From the NCBI GenBank assembly GCA_030765325.1, contig JAVCCT010000155.1:1-10323 (forward strand): DNA of 10,323 bases. The letters run 5' to 3'. Under the pieces are notes generated by a model. It was not told the origin of the DNA. It saw only the letters and a list, made by a program, of their open reading frames with translations, and did not search any database. The DNA is from Candidatus Stygibacter frigidus (GTDB taxonomy: Bacteria > Cloacimonadota > Cloacimonadia > Cloacimonadales > TCS61). The position numbers and the translations under genes were made by a program. Of the stretch, positions 1 through 6,246 are shown in pieces (position 1 is the stretch's first letter; each line of letters starts with the position of its first letter).

Positions 1-1409
1 AAGGTATTATACTTCGCCTCATCACCAAAATCAAATATGGAATTAAGCACAGCTTCTTTTTCAAAACCAAGCTCTTTATTATGTAAGAAGTTTATCTGGT
101 TCAGCATAATCGTGGCAGATGCTATCAGGGCTATCACAATTGTAAACTGGGCAACCAGCAGAATATTTTTCATCTTAAAACCTGCCCGACCTTTATTCTT
201 AGATGATTTTATTACATCATGTGGATTTTGCGATGACAAAACAGTGGCAGGATACAAGCCTGTCAGGACTCCTAAGAGGGCGATGAAACCCAATAAACTC
301 AGCATCATGTCTGTATTTAGAAAATCAAAAAAGGACAGTGCTTTGCCGGATACCTGATTAAATAGCGGTAAACTAAGCTCAATTATTAGCAAAGCTACCG
401 CTAATGAGATAAAAAATACCACCATGGTTTCAATGATATATTGCTCTGCTATTTGTTTTCGGGTGGCACCAAAGGTTTTGCGAACACCCATTTCAAGGGT
501 TCGGGATGTGGCATTGGCGATGAACAGGTTGATATAATTGAAACATGCTATGAGCAATATGAGCAAACCGATTGCTGAAAATATCAGCACATAAGTAATA
601 CTGTTTTGCGGCTGAAAATCACGTGTTAAGTGGGAAGAATAAAGATGTATGTCCTTCAGGTTTTGCAATGAATATTTGTCAGGATCATCAGAATTGCTGG
701 TTTCAGCCATGAGTTTTGTGATCTTAGTTTCCACATCCGGTTTTGAAAACTGCTCCTGCATTTCAAAATAAACCAGGAAATTACACCAGCCCCAGCTTTC
801 CATCCAGTCTTCACCAAATAACGTATCTCCATCAGCCATCGTCAGAAAAATATTAAAGGTAAAGTGTGAATTTTGAGGAATATCTTTGATAACACTCACA
901 ACAGTATAATCATATTCGCCCCCTACCGTAAACTTTTTCCCAACGGCGCTTTCGTCCCCAAAAAATTTGTGGGCAATAGTCTCATTTATGATAGCTGTTC
1001 CCGGTTCCTGAAGTGAATTATGAGATATTCCATCGATAATCTCAAATGAGAATATATCGAATAAATCACCATCTACCCAGGCTACATAGTCCTCCTGGAA
1101 CTTCTGATCATCCAATTGAAAAAGGATATTATCTCTGGGAAGGATCCTTGCATACTTTTTTATTTCCGGTAAATTATCTGCCAGCAGTTTGCCGGCACCC
1201 GGTGCTTGATAAGGATATTCTTCATCACATAATCTATATATATTATCTGCTTTTTCATTATACCTATCATAGCTGAGTTCCTGTAATACATACAAGAATA
1301 GTAACAGACTTACAGCAATACCAATAGACAGACTGGAAATACTTATCAAAGAATATGTCTTATTCTTCTTAAGATTTTTAAATATAGTTTTTAGATAATT
1401 TTTGAACAT
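1..1409 (-). CDS. MacB/FtsX-family ABC transporter permease, 3' end cut by window edge
   Basis: The minus-strand frame is open from ATG at 1409 to position 1, giving 469 residues and no stop. I see a first membrane helix (about 21-43) followed by ELSYDRYNEKADNIYRL, an opening typical of the two-repeat FtsX permeases of the FCB group. A large extracytoplasmic MacB-like domain (about 45-268) follows, then helix 2 (272-294), a coupling segment with EMGVRKTFGATRKQI (306-320), helix 3 (329-345), helix 4 (370-386, ending GLYPA) and the first helix of the second half (416-436). Family members are about 780-800 residues, so roughly the last 40% lies outside the window. These inner-membrane proteins pair with a LolD/MacB-type ATPase for efflux or lipoprotein/peptide handling; no ATPase is visible here, and the substrate cannot be told. 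The start is supported by AGGGAGA 6 nt upstream. A sigma-54-type promoter and two enhancer-like sites lie upstream, so regulated expression is likely. Confidence 0.9.
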   Translation of the reverse strand, partial: MFKNYLKTIFKNLKKNKTYSLISISSLSIGIAVSLLLFLYVLQELSYDRYNEKADNIYRLCDEEYPYQAPGAGKLLADNLPEIKKYARILPRDNILFQLDDQKFQEDYVAWVDGDLFDIFSFEIIDGISHNSLQEPGTAIINETIAHKFFGDESAVGKKFTVGGEYDYTVVSVIKDIPQNSHFTFNIFLTMADGDTLFGEDWMESWGWCNFLVYFEMQEQFSKPDVETKITKLMAETSNSDDPDKYSLQNLKDIHLYSSHLTRDFQPQNSITYVLIFSAIGLLILLIACFNYINLFIANATSRTLEMGVRKTFGATRKQIAEQYIIETMVVFFISLAVALLIIELSLPLFNQVSGKALSFFDFLNTDMMLSLLGFIALLGVLTGLYPATVLSSQNPHDVIKSSKNKGRAGFKMKNILLVAQFTIVIALIASATIMLNQINFLHNKELGFEKEAVLNSIFDFGDEAKYNT

Positions 1410-1442
1410 CTTATCTCCCTGTAATTTATTTATTGTATTTAA

Positions 1443-1459
1443 AGCAATTACTGTGCCAA
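1443..1459 (-). promoter_or_regulatory. Sigma-54 (RpoN) -24/-12 promoter of the permease gene
   Basis: The minus strand reads TTGGCACAGTAATTGCT. It matches the sigma-54 consensus TTGGCACG-N4-TTGCW at all positions but one, and GG and GC are separated by exactly 10 nt. Counting 12 nt from the GC puts the transcript start near 1432, giving a leader of about 23 nt that holds the AGGGAGA ribosome-binding site. A sigma-70 reading also exists (TTGGCA, 16-nt spacer, TACAAT at 1437-1432), but the sigma-54 match is tighter and fits the upstream sites. Confidence 0.7.
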
Positions 1460-1511
1460 TCTGTAAATATATGTGTTATATGTAATTAACAATAACCAAC
1501 GGAAGCCAGTG

Positions 1512-1548
1512 TGTTCGTAGACGTACAGTTTATGTTCGCCAGCGTACA
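1512..1548 (-). promoter_or_regulatory. Two tandem enhancer-like dyads (TGT-N10-ACA) upstream of the permease
   Basis: On the minus strand there are two copies of TGTACG-N4-CGAACA (1548-1533 and 1527-1512). The 6-nt arms are identical between copies while the central four bases differ completely (CTGG and TCTA). Their centres are 21 bp apart, two helical turns, and lie about 88 and 109 bp upstream of the predicted sigma-54 start. Conserved arms with a free centre indicate a dimeric protein-binding site. TGT-N10-ACA is the known NifA upstream activator form, so binding of a NtrC/NifA-like activator is inferred. The activator gene is not in the window. Confidence 0.6.
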
Positions 1549-1580
1549 GGTTTTTTCTATAAGGTGTGGTGATTTTGGGC

Positions 1581-1589
1581 AAAAAAAAA
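1581..1589 (-). terminator. Possible U-tract terminator directly after tRNA-Asp
   Basis: On the minus strand nine T residues follow the encoded CCA end without any gap. There is no separate hairpin, so termination would have to rely on the folded tRNA itself. It could equally be an RNase processing context. Confidence 0.3.
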
Positions 1590-1666
1590 TGGCGGGAGTG
1601 ACGGGACTCGAACTCGCGACCTTCTGCGTGACAGGCAGACGTTCTAACCAACTGAACTACACCCCC
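1590..1666 (-). tRNA. tRNA-Asp (anticodon GTC)
   Basis: A 77-nt cloverleaf including an encoded 3' CCA. The acceptor stem GGGGGTG/CACTCCC pairs with one G-U. The D-arm has TAGTTCAG and GGTTA, the anticodon stem TCTGC/GCAGA closes the loop CTGTCAC with anticodon GTC, and the T-loop is TTCGAGT. The discriminator base is G73, as expected for aspartate tRNAs. The T-stem GCGAG/CCCGT contains an A-C mismatch at pair 52-62, where GCGGG would give full pairing. It stands alone, divergent from hslO and upstream of the permease on the same strand. Confidence 0.97.
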
Positions 1667-1712
1667 GCTTTGCGGCACCTTAATTATTTGCTTAAATAAC
1701 TAAAGCTCGTCC

Positions 1713-1741
1713 AAAATGTATAAACGGTAATTTGCTGTCAA
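1713..1741 (-). promoter_or_regulatory. Possible promoter for tRNA-Asp
   Basis: The minus strand carries a perfect -35 box TTGACA (1741-1736). The -10 is poorly defined: CATTTT at 17-nt spacing (1718-1713) or TACATT at 15-nt spacing (1720-1715). It lies about 50-70 nt upstream of the mature tRNA 5' end, leaving a short leader for RNase P to remove. Confidence 0.35.
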
Positions 1742-1817
1742 TACTTTTTTTGATTAATATTAATTTTTTCTGACCGTAAAATAATGCTTAAAAAGCTTAT
1801 GATATGTTAAATAAGAC

Positions 1818-1845
1818 TTTACATAAAAAAGGGGTGAAATATATT
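1818..1845 (+). promoter_or_regulatory. Sigma-70-type promoter of hslO-rsmA
   Basis: TTTACA (1818-1823), a 16-nt spacer and TATATT (1840-1845): each box matches consensus at five of six positions. Transcription would start near 1852, leaving a leader of about 20 nt with GAGG at 1863-1866. Confidence 0.5.
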
Positions 1846-1872
1846 TAGAAAAAATATTTTTTGAGGTTAATC

Positions 1873-2754
1873 ATGGCAGATAGAATAATACGTGGGACGG
1901 CTGGTAACGGTCAAATACGGTTTTTTGGGGTGAACTGTCTGGATACTGTAATCAAAGCCCAGAAAATTCATGAATTATCAATAACAACCAGTGTTTTGAT
2001 AGGACGATTACTGGGTGCAGGGCTGATGATGGGACTTGATCAGAAATCAGGTGAAGAGAAATTGACATTAAAGCTAAGTGGCAAAGGGGAAGTTAAAACA
2101 GTGATCGTGACATCAGATAATCTGGGTAGAATAAAATGCTATATAAATAACCCTAAAGTGGAGCTTGCTTTGAGAGATGATGGCAGTATCAATGTGGGCG
2201 GAGCTATAGGAGAAGGTACACTGACGGTGACAAAAGATATTGGAAGCGGGCATCCTTATCAGGGGACGATAGAATTGCAGAACGGAGAGATAGCAACGGA
2301 TTTGAGTTATTATTTCAGTCAATCTGAGCAGATACCAACCGCTATGGGATTGGGTGTTTTGATCGAGCCAGACGGTGAGATACGTCAAGCAGGAGGATTT
2401 CTGGTGCAATTAATGCCAGATGCAGATGATACTATTATTGACATACTGGAGAATAATTTAAAGGAATTACCAAATCTTACAGATCTTCTTGATATGGGTT
2501 ATCAGATAGAAGAAATACTTGAGAAGCTGATCATGAAGGGAATGGATATCAAGATACTGCTTACACAGCGAGCGGAATATTACTGTGACTGCTCGAGGGA
2601 GAAGTTCTTACAAGGAGTGAAATTACTTGATAAAGCGGAGCTGGAAGAGAGTATTGCGAAATATGAAGACGTGGTAGTTCAGTGTCATTTTTGTAATAGC
2701 GAATATCATTATGCCAGAGAGGAATTACAGGAAATATTAGCATCTATGGACTGA
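1873..2754 (+). CDS. hslO: Hsp33 redox-regulated chaperone
   Basis: A 293-residue protein of normal length for Hsp33, the cytoplasmic holdase that is activated when oxidation releases zinc from its C-terminal cysteines and that protects proteins from aggregation. Visible family signatures are GEGTLTVTKDIG, PYQGTIELQNGEIATDL, SEQIPTAMGLGV and GGFLVQLMP. All four zinc ligands are present: Cys238 and Cys240 (CDC) and Cys271 and Cys274 (CHFC), with 30 residues between the pairs, inside the usual CXC-X27-32-CXXC range, so redox switching should be intact. The ATG at 1873 is preferred because GAGG lies 6 nt upstream; the frame can be extended to a TTG at 1861, but that has no ribosome-binding site. 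Only 24 nt separate it from rsmA, so co-transcription is likely. Confidence 0.96.
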   Translation: MADRIIRGTAGNGQIRFFGVNCLDTVIKAQKIHELSITTSVLIGRLLGAGLMMGLDQKSGEEKLTLKLSGKGEVKTVIVTSDNLGRIKCYINNPKVELALRDDGSINVGGAIGEGTLTVTKDIGSGHPYQGTIELQNGEIATDLSYYFSQSEQIPTAMGLGVLIEPDGEIRQAGGFLVQLMPDADDTIIDILENNLKELPNLTDLLDMGYQIEEILEKLIMKGMDIKILLTQRAEYYCDCSREKFLQGVKLLDKAELEESIAKYEDVVVQCHFCNSEYHYAREELQEILASMD

Positions 2755-2778
2755 TATAGTGGGCAATAAGGAGAATTT

Positions 2779-3561
2779 ATGGGATTCAGGGCAAAGAAGG
2801 AATTAGGTCAGCATTTTCTGAAGGATAGGAATATTGCAGCTAAGATAGCAGGGCTGGGCAAGATCAGTAAGGGAGAACCGGTTTGGGAAATTGGACCTGG
2901 GCGGGGGATATTAAAAAAGGAAATACTGGAATTCACTGATAAAGTGACAGCATTTGAAATTGATGAGGAATTATACCCATTGCTGGAAACAGAATTTGGT
3001 AATAGAATAAACCTGGTGAAGAAGGATGTGTTACGAGTAAACTGGGATGAGATGAGAGGGGATGAGAAGATCAAGATCGTGGCTAATATACCATATCAGA
3101 TCACCTCACCTTTGATCATGAAGGCAATAAATTTCCGAGAGAATGTTTCTGTGGTGGTATTTATGATCCAGAAAGAAGTGGCTGAACGTCTTCGTGCCAA
3201 GCCGAGTTGTAAGGAATACAGTTTTTTATCAATTAAAACGCAGTTTTATTTTGATGTGAAATATGAGTTTACGGTTAAACCCCATTTATTTTTCCCTAAG
3301 CCTAAGGTGGAATCTGCTGTGGTTAGTTTATATCCAAAGGCAGAAATACCGGATTTGGCAGAGCCTGATAAATTCTGGGAAGTGGTGGATACCAGTTTCA
3401 GGAGTAGGCGCAAGACTTTGCGTAATAATCTAAAATATATATTGAGCAATGAGCAGGTGGCTGAGCTGGAGGAAATATCTGATATAGACCTGGTTCGCCG
3501 AGCGGAGACCTTATCTATCCCAGAATTTGTGGAACTATATAACCAGGTAAGATCTCTTTAA
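2779..3561 (+). CDS. rsmA: 16S rRNA (A1518/A1519) dimethyltransferase KsgA/RsmA
   Basis: A 260-residue SAM-dependent methyltransferase that dimethylates two adjacent adenines in the 3'-terminal helix of 16S rRNA, a late step and checkpoint in 30S assembly. Visible motifs, in order: GQHFLKD (10-16), the SAM-binding loop EIGPGRG (37-43), an acidic residue Glu60 ending the second strand (ribose contact), Asp83, and the catalytic NIPY (103-106, the N-I/L-P-Y/F motif of adenine-N6 dimethylases). FFPKPKVESAVV and the SFRSRRKTLRNNL region of the C-terminal domain follow. Length is close to the family norm of 260-290. AAGGAG lies 7 nt before the ATG. It is the second gene after hslO and converges on the ATPase gene downstream. 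No clear intrinsic terminator follows it. Confidence 0.96.
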   Translation: MGFRAKKELGQHFLKDRNIAAKIAGLGKISKGEPVWEIGPGRGILKKEILEFTDKVTAFEIDEELYPLLETEFGNRINLVKKDVLRVNWDEMRGDEKIKIVANIPYQITSPLIMKAINFRENVSVVVFMIQKEVAERLRAKPSCKEYSFLSIKTQFYFDVKYEFTVKPHLFFPKPKVESAVVSLYPKAEIPDLAEPDKFWEVVDTSFRSRRKTLRNNLKYILSNEQVAELEEISDIDLVRRAETLSIPEFVELYNQVRSL

Positions 3562-3570
3562 TCTTGGATA

Positions 3571-3660
3571 ATGTAATGTAAGATCCATTTCACCGCACGG
3601 ACAACACAGAGGAATGTAATATAAGAATTTTTAACCGCGAAAGGCGCGAAATGACACGAA
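3571..3660 (+). repeat. Two degenerate tandem copies of a 43-bp intergenic repeat
   Basis: ATGTAATGTAAGA (3571) recurs as ATGTAATATAAGA (3614), and each copy is followed by a T-rich stretch and ACCGC (3592-3596 and 3634-3638). The second copy continues into GCGAAAGGCGCGAAA and further CGAA units. It sits between the convergent ends of rsmA and the ATPase gene, has no open frame, and I see no strong terminator hairpin in it. Confidence 0.5.
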
Positions 3661-3703
3661 AAAATGCAAGAATTCAAAGCTCCTGACTTAGACTTAGGAT
3701 TAT

Positions 3704-4396
3704 TTAGATCATACTATGTACTTTGGTGTGCTCCCAGGGTTTGTTAAGATAGTATTGCAGTAATACTCTTTTTTTGCCCTGCAGATTGTTTGGAATACGA
3801 TCAGCATATTTTTCCATGACCAGATATTCAGAGAATTTAAGATTAAGTTCTTCTGCTACTTGAGAGATGATCTTAATACCTTCGGATACAGTTTCCTGAT
3901 CAGTGTATTCCATAAGATTTGTATTACAGACAAGTTCAGTAATTTTTAAGCGGGAAGAGAATTCAAGGCTTTCCAGCATTTTGATGATGCCATCAAGATC
4001 TGAGGTGAAAGGTCTTTTGGTGTTGATGACCACTTTGAGTTGGTAGCCTCTTTTATTGATATTTTGCACATATCTTGCGAGGGTGCGGCAGCCTGCGGGG
4101 TCACCACCTACATCGAGGACAGGTATTCTGGAATAATCCTCTACTGCCCCCATAATGCGGGGGGAAAGCATGGGCATATCTGCGTGTGAATATTCACCAT
4201 CAGGGGCAATAACCATGATTCCCTGATGGGCAAAATCCTCACGAACTTCTCTGCTGCGGAAATAGGGATTAACAACATCAAGATCGACAAGTGTGACGGG
4301 TTTATCGTGCTTTTTGAGCTGCCAGGCGCTATTGATGGCATACTCACTTTTACCGCTGCCATAGGCACCGATAATGATCAATATATCGTTATTCAT
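3704..4396 (-). CDS. MinD/ParA-like (SIMIBI-class) P-loop ATPase of unknown role
   Basis: A 230-residue soluble protein. The P-loop is GAYGSGKS (10-17, Lys16 and Ser17 contacting phosphate), a standard Walker A rather than the deviant KGG form of MinD. DLDVVNPYFRSRE (38-50) follows and is the family's most distinctive motif. DVGGD (95-99) ends a hydrophobic strand at the Walker B/switch II place, and INTKRP (124-129) may be base-contacting. From general knowledge, proteins of this type often sit beside 2-oxoacid:ferredoxin oxidoreductase genes in anaerobes; here no such neighbour is visible, so its partner is unknown. AGGAGT lies 6 nt before the ATG. It is a single gene, divergent from the secreted protein gene and convergent with rsmA. 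ATP binding is well supported; the biological role is not. Confidence 0.8.
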   Translation of the reverse strand: MNNDILIIIGAYGSGKSEYAINSAWQLKKHDKPVTLVDLDVVNPYFRSREVREDFAHQGIMVIAPDGEYSHADMPMLSPRIMGAVEDYSRIPVLDVGGDPAGCRTLARYVQNINKRGYQLKVVINTKRPFTSDLDGIIKMLESLEFSSRLKITELVCNTNLMEYTDQETVSEGIKIISQVAEELNLKFSEYLVMEKYADRIPNNLQGKKRVLLQYYLNKPWEHTKVHSMI

Positions 4397-4535
4397 ATTT
4401 AACTCCTATAAATCTATCATGTCAATTTCCAACCAGAGGATTGAATGTCAACCTCAGGTTAGAAACTCAAAACATAATATCCTTTGACAATATAAGGCTA
4501 AAGCGGGAAATTGCTAAAAAGATGGAGAAATATAA

Positions 4536-5297
4536 ATGAGAAAGATAATAATAATAGCAGCCATACTGATGGCAATTTCAGGTGCATCAGCAGATGAGAT
4601 AAATTTGAACTTTTTTATACATCCGCAGTTTACAATTAAAAATCTGGATGCAGTGGATCAATTGCAGCAGGCAACAATGGATAGCTGCATGAGTATTAAT
4701 GTGTATGCCGGAGAGCTTTTTAAACCTGTTTTAGCTGATAGTCTGGTTTTGAAGTATATGAGCGAACTTCCGGGGATGCTGTTTTCACCTAATGATTTTT
4801 TGCATTATCATAAGGATAAGTTCCCTACATTTGGTTTACTGGCAGCAAACATAGAATCAGACAGTGTAACCACACTTAAGAAATTTGTCATCAAAGTAGA
4901 CACATTGCGGATTGGGATATTTAGTATATATACTCCGGACTGGGCAGTTAAAAACCAGCTTGCTGAGGGAGTAAATGTGAGGGCAGATGTGCTTGCAGTA
5001 GCCAGAGAGCAGGTAAATAAGTTAAGAGCTGAGGGATGTGATCAGATCATAATGCTTACTTCATTGAGCAAATTTGTGGTAAGTCATCTGGTGGAAGAGA
5101 TTGCTATAGATGCAGTTATCAATTTTGATTATAAGAATACCAAGAACGTGATGCTGGGAGAACAAGAGCAGACAGGTTATTACTATATAAACAGTGAATC
5201 AGGTAAATTTGGCAGGTTGAAGATTAAATCAACGGGTAATGAGATAACTAAAGACTGGCAAGAGTTAAGCTGGAAAAATGCAGGCAGCGGCAGATAA
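4536..5297 (+). CDS. Secreted 5'-nucleotidase/UshA-like metallophosphoesterase-fold protein, probably inactive
   Basis: A 253-residue protein with a clear signal peptide (MRKIIIIAAILMAISGASA, cut near 19), so exported. The body resembles the N-terminal domain of UshA-type 5'-nucleotidases: PTFGLLAANIES (97-108) resembles the 'FP-LSANV' strand, LRIGIFSIYTPD (124-135) the 'VGVIGLTTP' strand, and the LRAEGCDQIIMLTSL to IDAVINF region (163-197) the 'aDvvI-LsH ... iDlIigGHsH' block. The metal-binding residues appear lost: no HTND-like start, SPNDF (84-88) in place of GNHEFD, TSLSK in place of SHLG, and NFDYK in place of GHSH. The C-terminal substrate-binding domain is also absent. A pseudoenzyme or binding protein is inferred; the homology is remote and made by eye. 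GGAGA lies 7 nt before the ATG. Its last 20 nt overlap the recombinase gene, suggesting translational coupling. Confidence 0.65.
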   Translation: MRKIIIIAAILMAISGASADEINLNFFIHPQFTIKNLDAVDQLQQATMDSCMSINVYAGELFKPVLADSLVLKYMSELPGMLFSPNDFLHYHKDKFPTFGLLAANIESDSVTTLKKFVIKVDTLRIGIFSIYTPDWAVKNQLAEGVNVRADVLAVAREQVNKLRAEGCDQIIMLTSLSKFVVSHLVEEIAIDAVINFDYKNTKNVMLGEQEQTGYYYINSESGKFGRLKIKSTGNEITKDWQELSWKNAGSGR

Positions 5298-6189
5298 ATA
5301 TATCAGATACTTGATATCAAGGGGTTTATCTGATCACACAATAACCGCTTATAAAGGTGATTTGCATCAATTCAGTGTATTTATGGTGCGTTATTTTCCT
5401 GATGGAATAATTGATCTAAAAGAGGTGAAAAGGTTATATTTAAGGGATTATCTTCGCTGGTTGAGAGAGCAGGGGAGAAGTAATCGAACCCTGGCTCGAA
5501 AGGCGACAACCTTAAAGAACTTCTTTATATTTTGTCTGAAAGAGAATATAATTACTGATGATCCGGCCCAATATTTGAAGATACCTAAATATGAAAAGAA
5601 ATTGCCAAGGTATTTTACGGAAGCAGAAATGTTGCAGATCATGGAACTTCCAGATCTGAGCAGTAAATTTGGGATACGGAATAGGGCAATTTTAGAGATC
5701 ATGTATTCCTGCGGGTTACGAATCAGCGAGGTATGCACCCTGGAGACGAGGAATATAGATTTTACCAATCGCATTGTGAAAGTAATGGGAAAGGGGCGTA
5801 AGGAGCGGATAATCCCCTTTGGGAGTAATTGTCGTAAGGCTTTGAAACAATATAAAAAGATACGGGATGAATTTGAACCTGACATAAAACTGAAGACCTT
5901 TTTTGTATCCAAAAGTGGAATTCCCCTTTTGGGAAGAGAGCTTCGAGAGATACTGGATCATTATCTGGATTTGATCGCTCAGACAAAGGGATATTCACCC
6001 CACAGTATTCGTCATGCCTTTGCAACGCATCTTTTGGAGCATGGAGCAGACCTGAGGGGAGTACAGGAAATGCTGGGTCATGAAAATCTATCAACCACTG
6101 AAATATATACACATTTAACACTGGAAGAAGTCAAAAAAGTTTATCATCAGGCACATGCACGTAGTGAAGAAAAGAAAAAAAAGAAATAA
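5278..6189 (+). CDS. xerD: XerC/XerD-type tyrosine recombinase
   Basis: A 303-residue tyrosine recombinase, close to the usual 295-305 of XerC/XerD, which resolve chromosome dimers at dif together with FtsK. The N-terminal SAM-like core-binding domain spans about 1-95 (DHTITAYKGDLHQF). The catalytic domain carries every active-site residue: Arg148 (GLRISE), Lys172 (GKGRKER), His242 and Arg245 (HSIRH), His268 (LGHEN) and the nucleophile Tyr277 (EIYTHL). The end (QAHARSEE, then five Lys) resembles the XerD/XerC tail. I cannot tell XerC from XerD without a tree, and a single-recombinase system is possible. The start overlaps the preceding gene by 20 nt in another frame and has only a weak ribosome-binding site, so it is probably translated by coupling. 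No dif site is visible nearby. A broken relative of its N-terminus lies at 10051-10229. Confidence 0.92.
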   Translation: MQAAADKYIRYLISRGLSDHTITAYKGDLHQFSVFMVRYFPDGIIDLKEVKRLYLRDYLRWLREQGRSNRTLARKATTLKNFFIFCLKENIITDDPAQYLKIPKYEKKLPRYFTEAEMLQIMELPDLSSKFGIRNRAILEIMYSCGLRISEVCTLETRNIDFTNRIVKVMGKGRKERIIPFGSNCRKALKQYKKIRDEFEPDIKLKTFFVSKSGIPLLGRELREILDHYLDLIAQTKGYSPHSIRHAFATHLLEHGADLRGVQEMLGHENLSTTEIYTHLTLEEVKKVYHQAHARSEEKKKKK

Positions 6190-6198
6190 ATACTCTTT

Positions 6199-6215
6199 TT
6201 GGAATATTTATTGCA
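6199..6215 (+). promoter_or_regulatory. Candidate sigma-54 promoter of the C25 peptidase gene
   Basis: TTGGAATATTTATTGCA keeps the invariant GG (6201-6202) and GC (6213-6214) exactly 10 nt apart. The -12 box TTGCA is perfect, while the -24 box TTGGAAT differs from TTGGCAC at two positions. The start would be near 6226 with a 21-nt leader holding GGAGG at 6238-6242, very like the permease leader. I found no TGT-N10-ACA sites upstream, where the sequence is xerD coding. Confidence 0.4.
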
Positions 6216-6246
6216 TAATTAAATAAAAGAAATTTCTGGAGGCTAG

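Noticed and set aside
1432..1459. Sigma-70 promoter reading on the minus strand (TTGGCA, 16 nt, TACAAT) for the permease
   Set aside because: It shares its first box with the better-matching sigma-54 promoter, which also has properly placed enhancer sites. Kept only as an alternative.
1785..1813. Possible dif site: ATATGTTAAAT resembles the XerD half-site TTATGTTAAAT
   Set aside because: Only one arm matches; the sequence where the XerC arm (TGCGCATAA-like) should be does not fit. In AT-rich DNA one half-site is weak evidence.
4450..4460. Palindrome AACCTCAGGTT between the divergent ATPase and secreted-protein genes, as an operator
   Set aside because: A single short copy with no repeat nearby and no regulator gene in the window.
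4484..4512. Promoter for the secreted protein gene from a perfect -35 TTGACA at 4484-4489
   Set aside because: No acceptable -10 at 16-18 nt spacing (best is GAAATT). A TTGCT at 4511-4515 also lacks a GG 10 nt upstream, so it is not sigma-54 either.
5448..5912. Long antisense open frame (154 codons) inside the recombinase gene
   Set aside because: It lies wholly opposite a well-supported gene, has no ribosome-binding site and shows no recognisable protein features.
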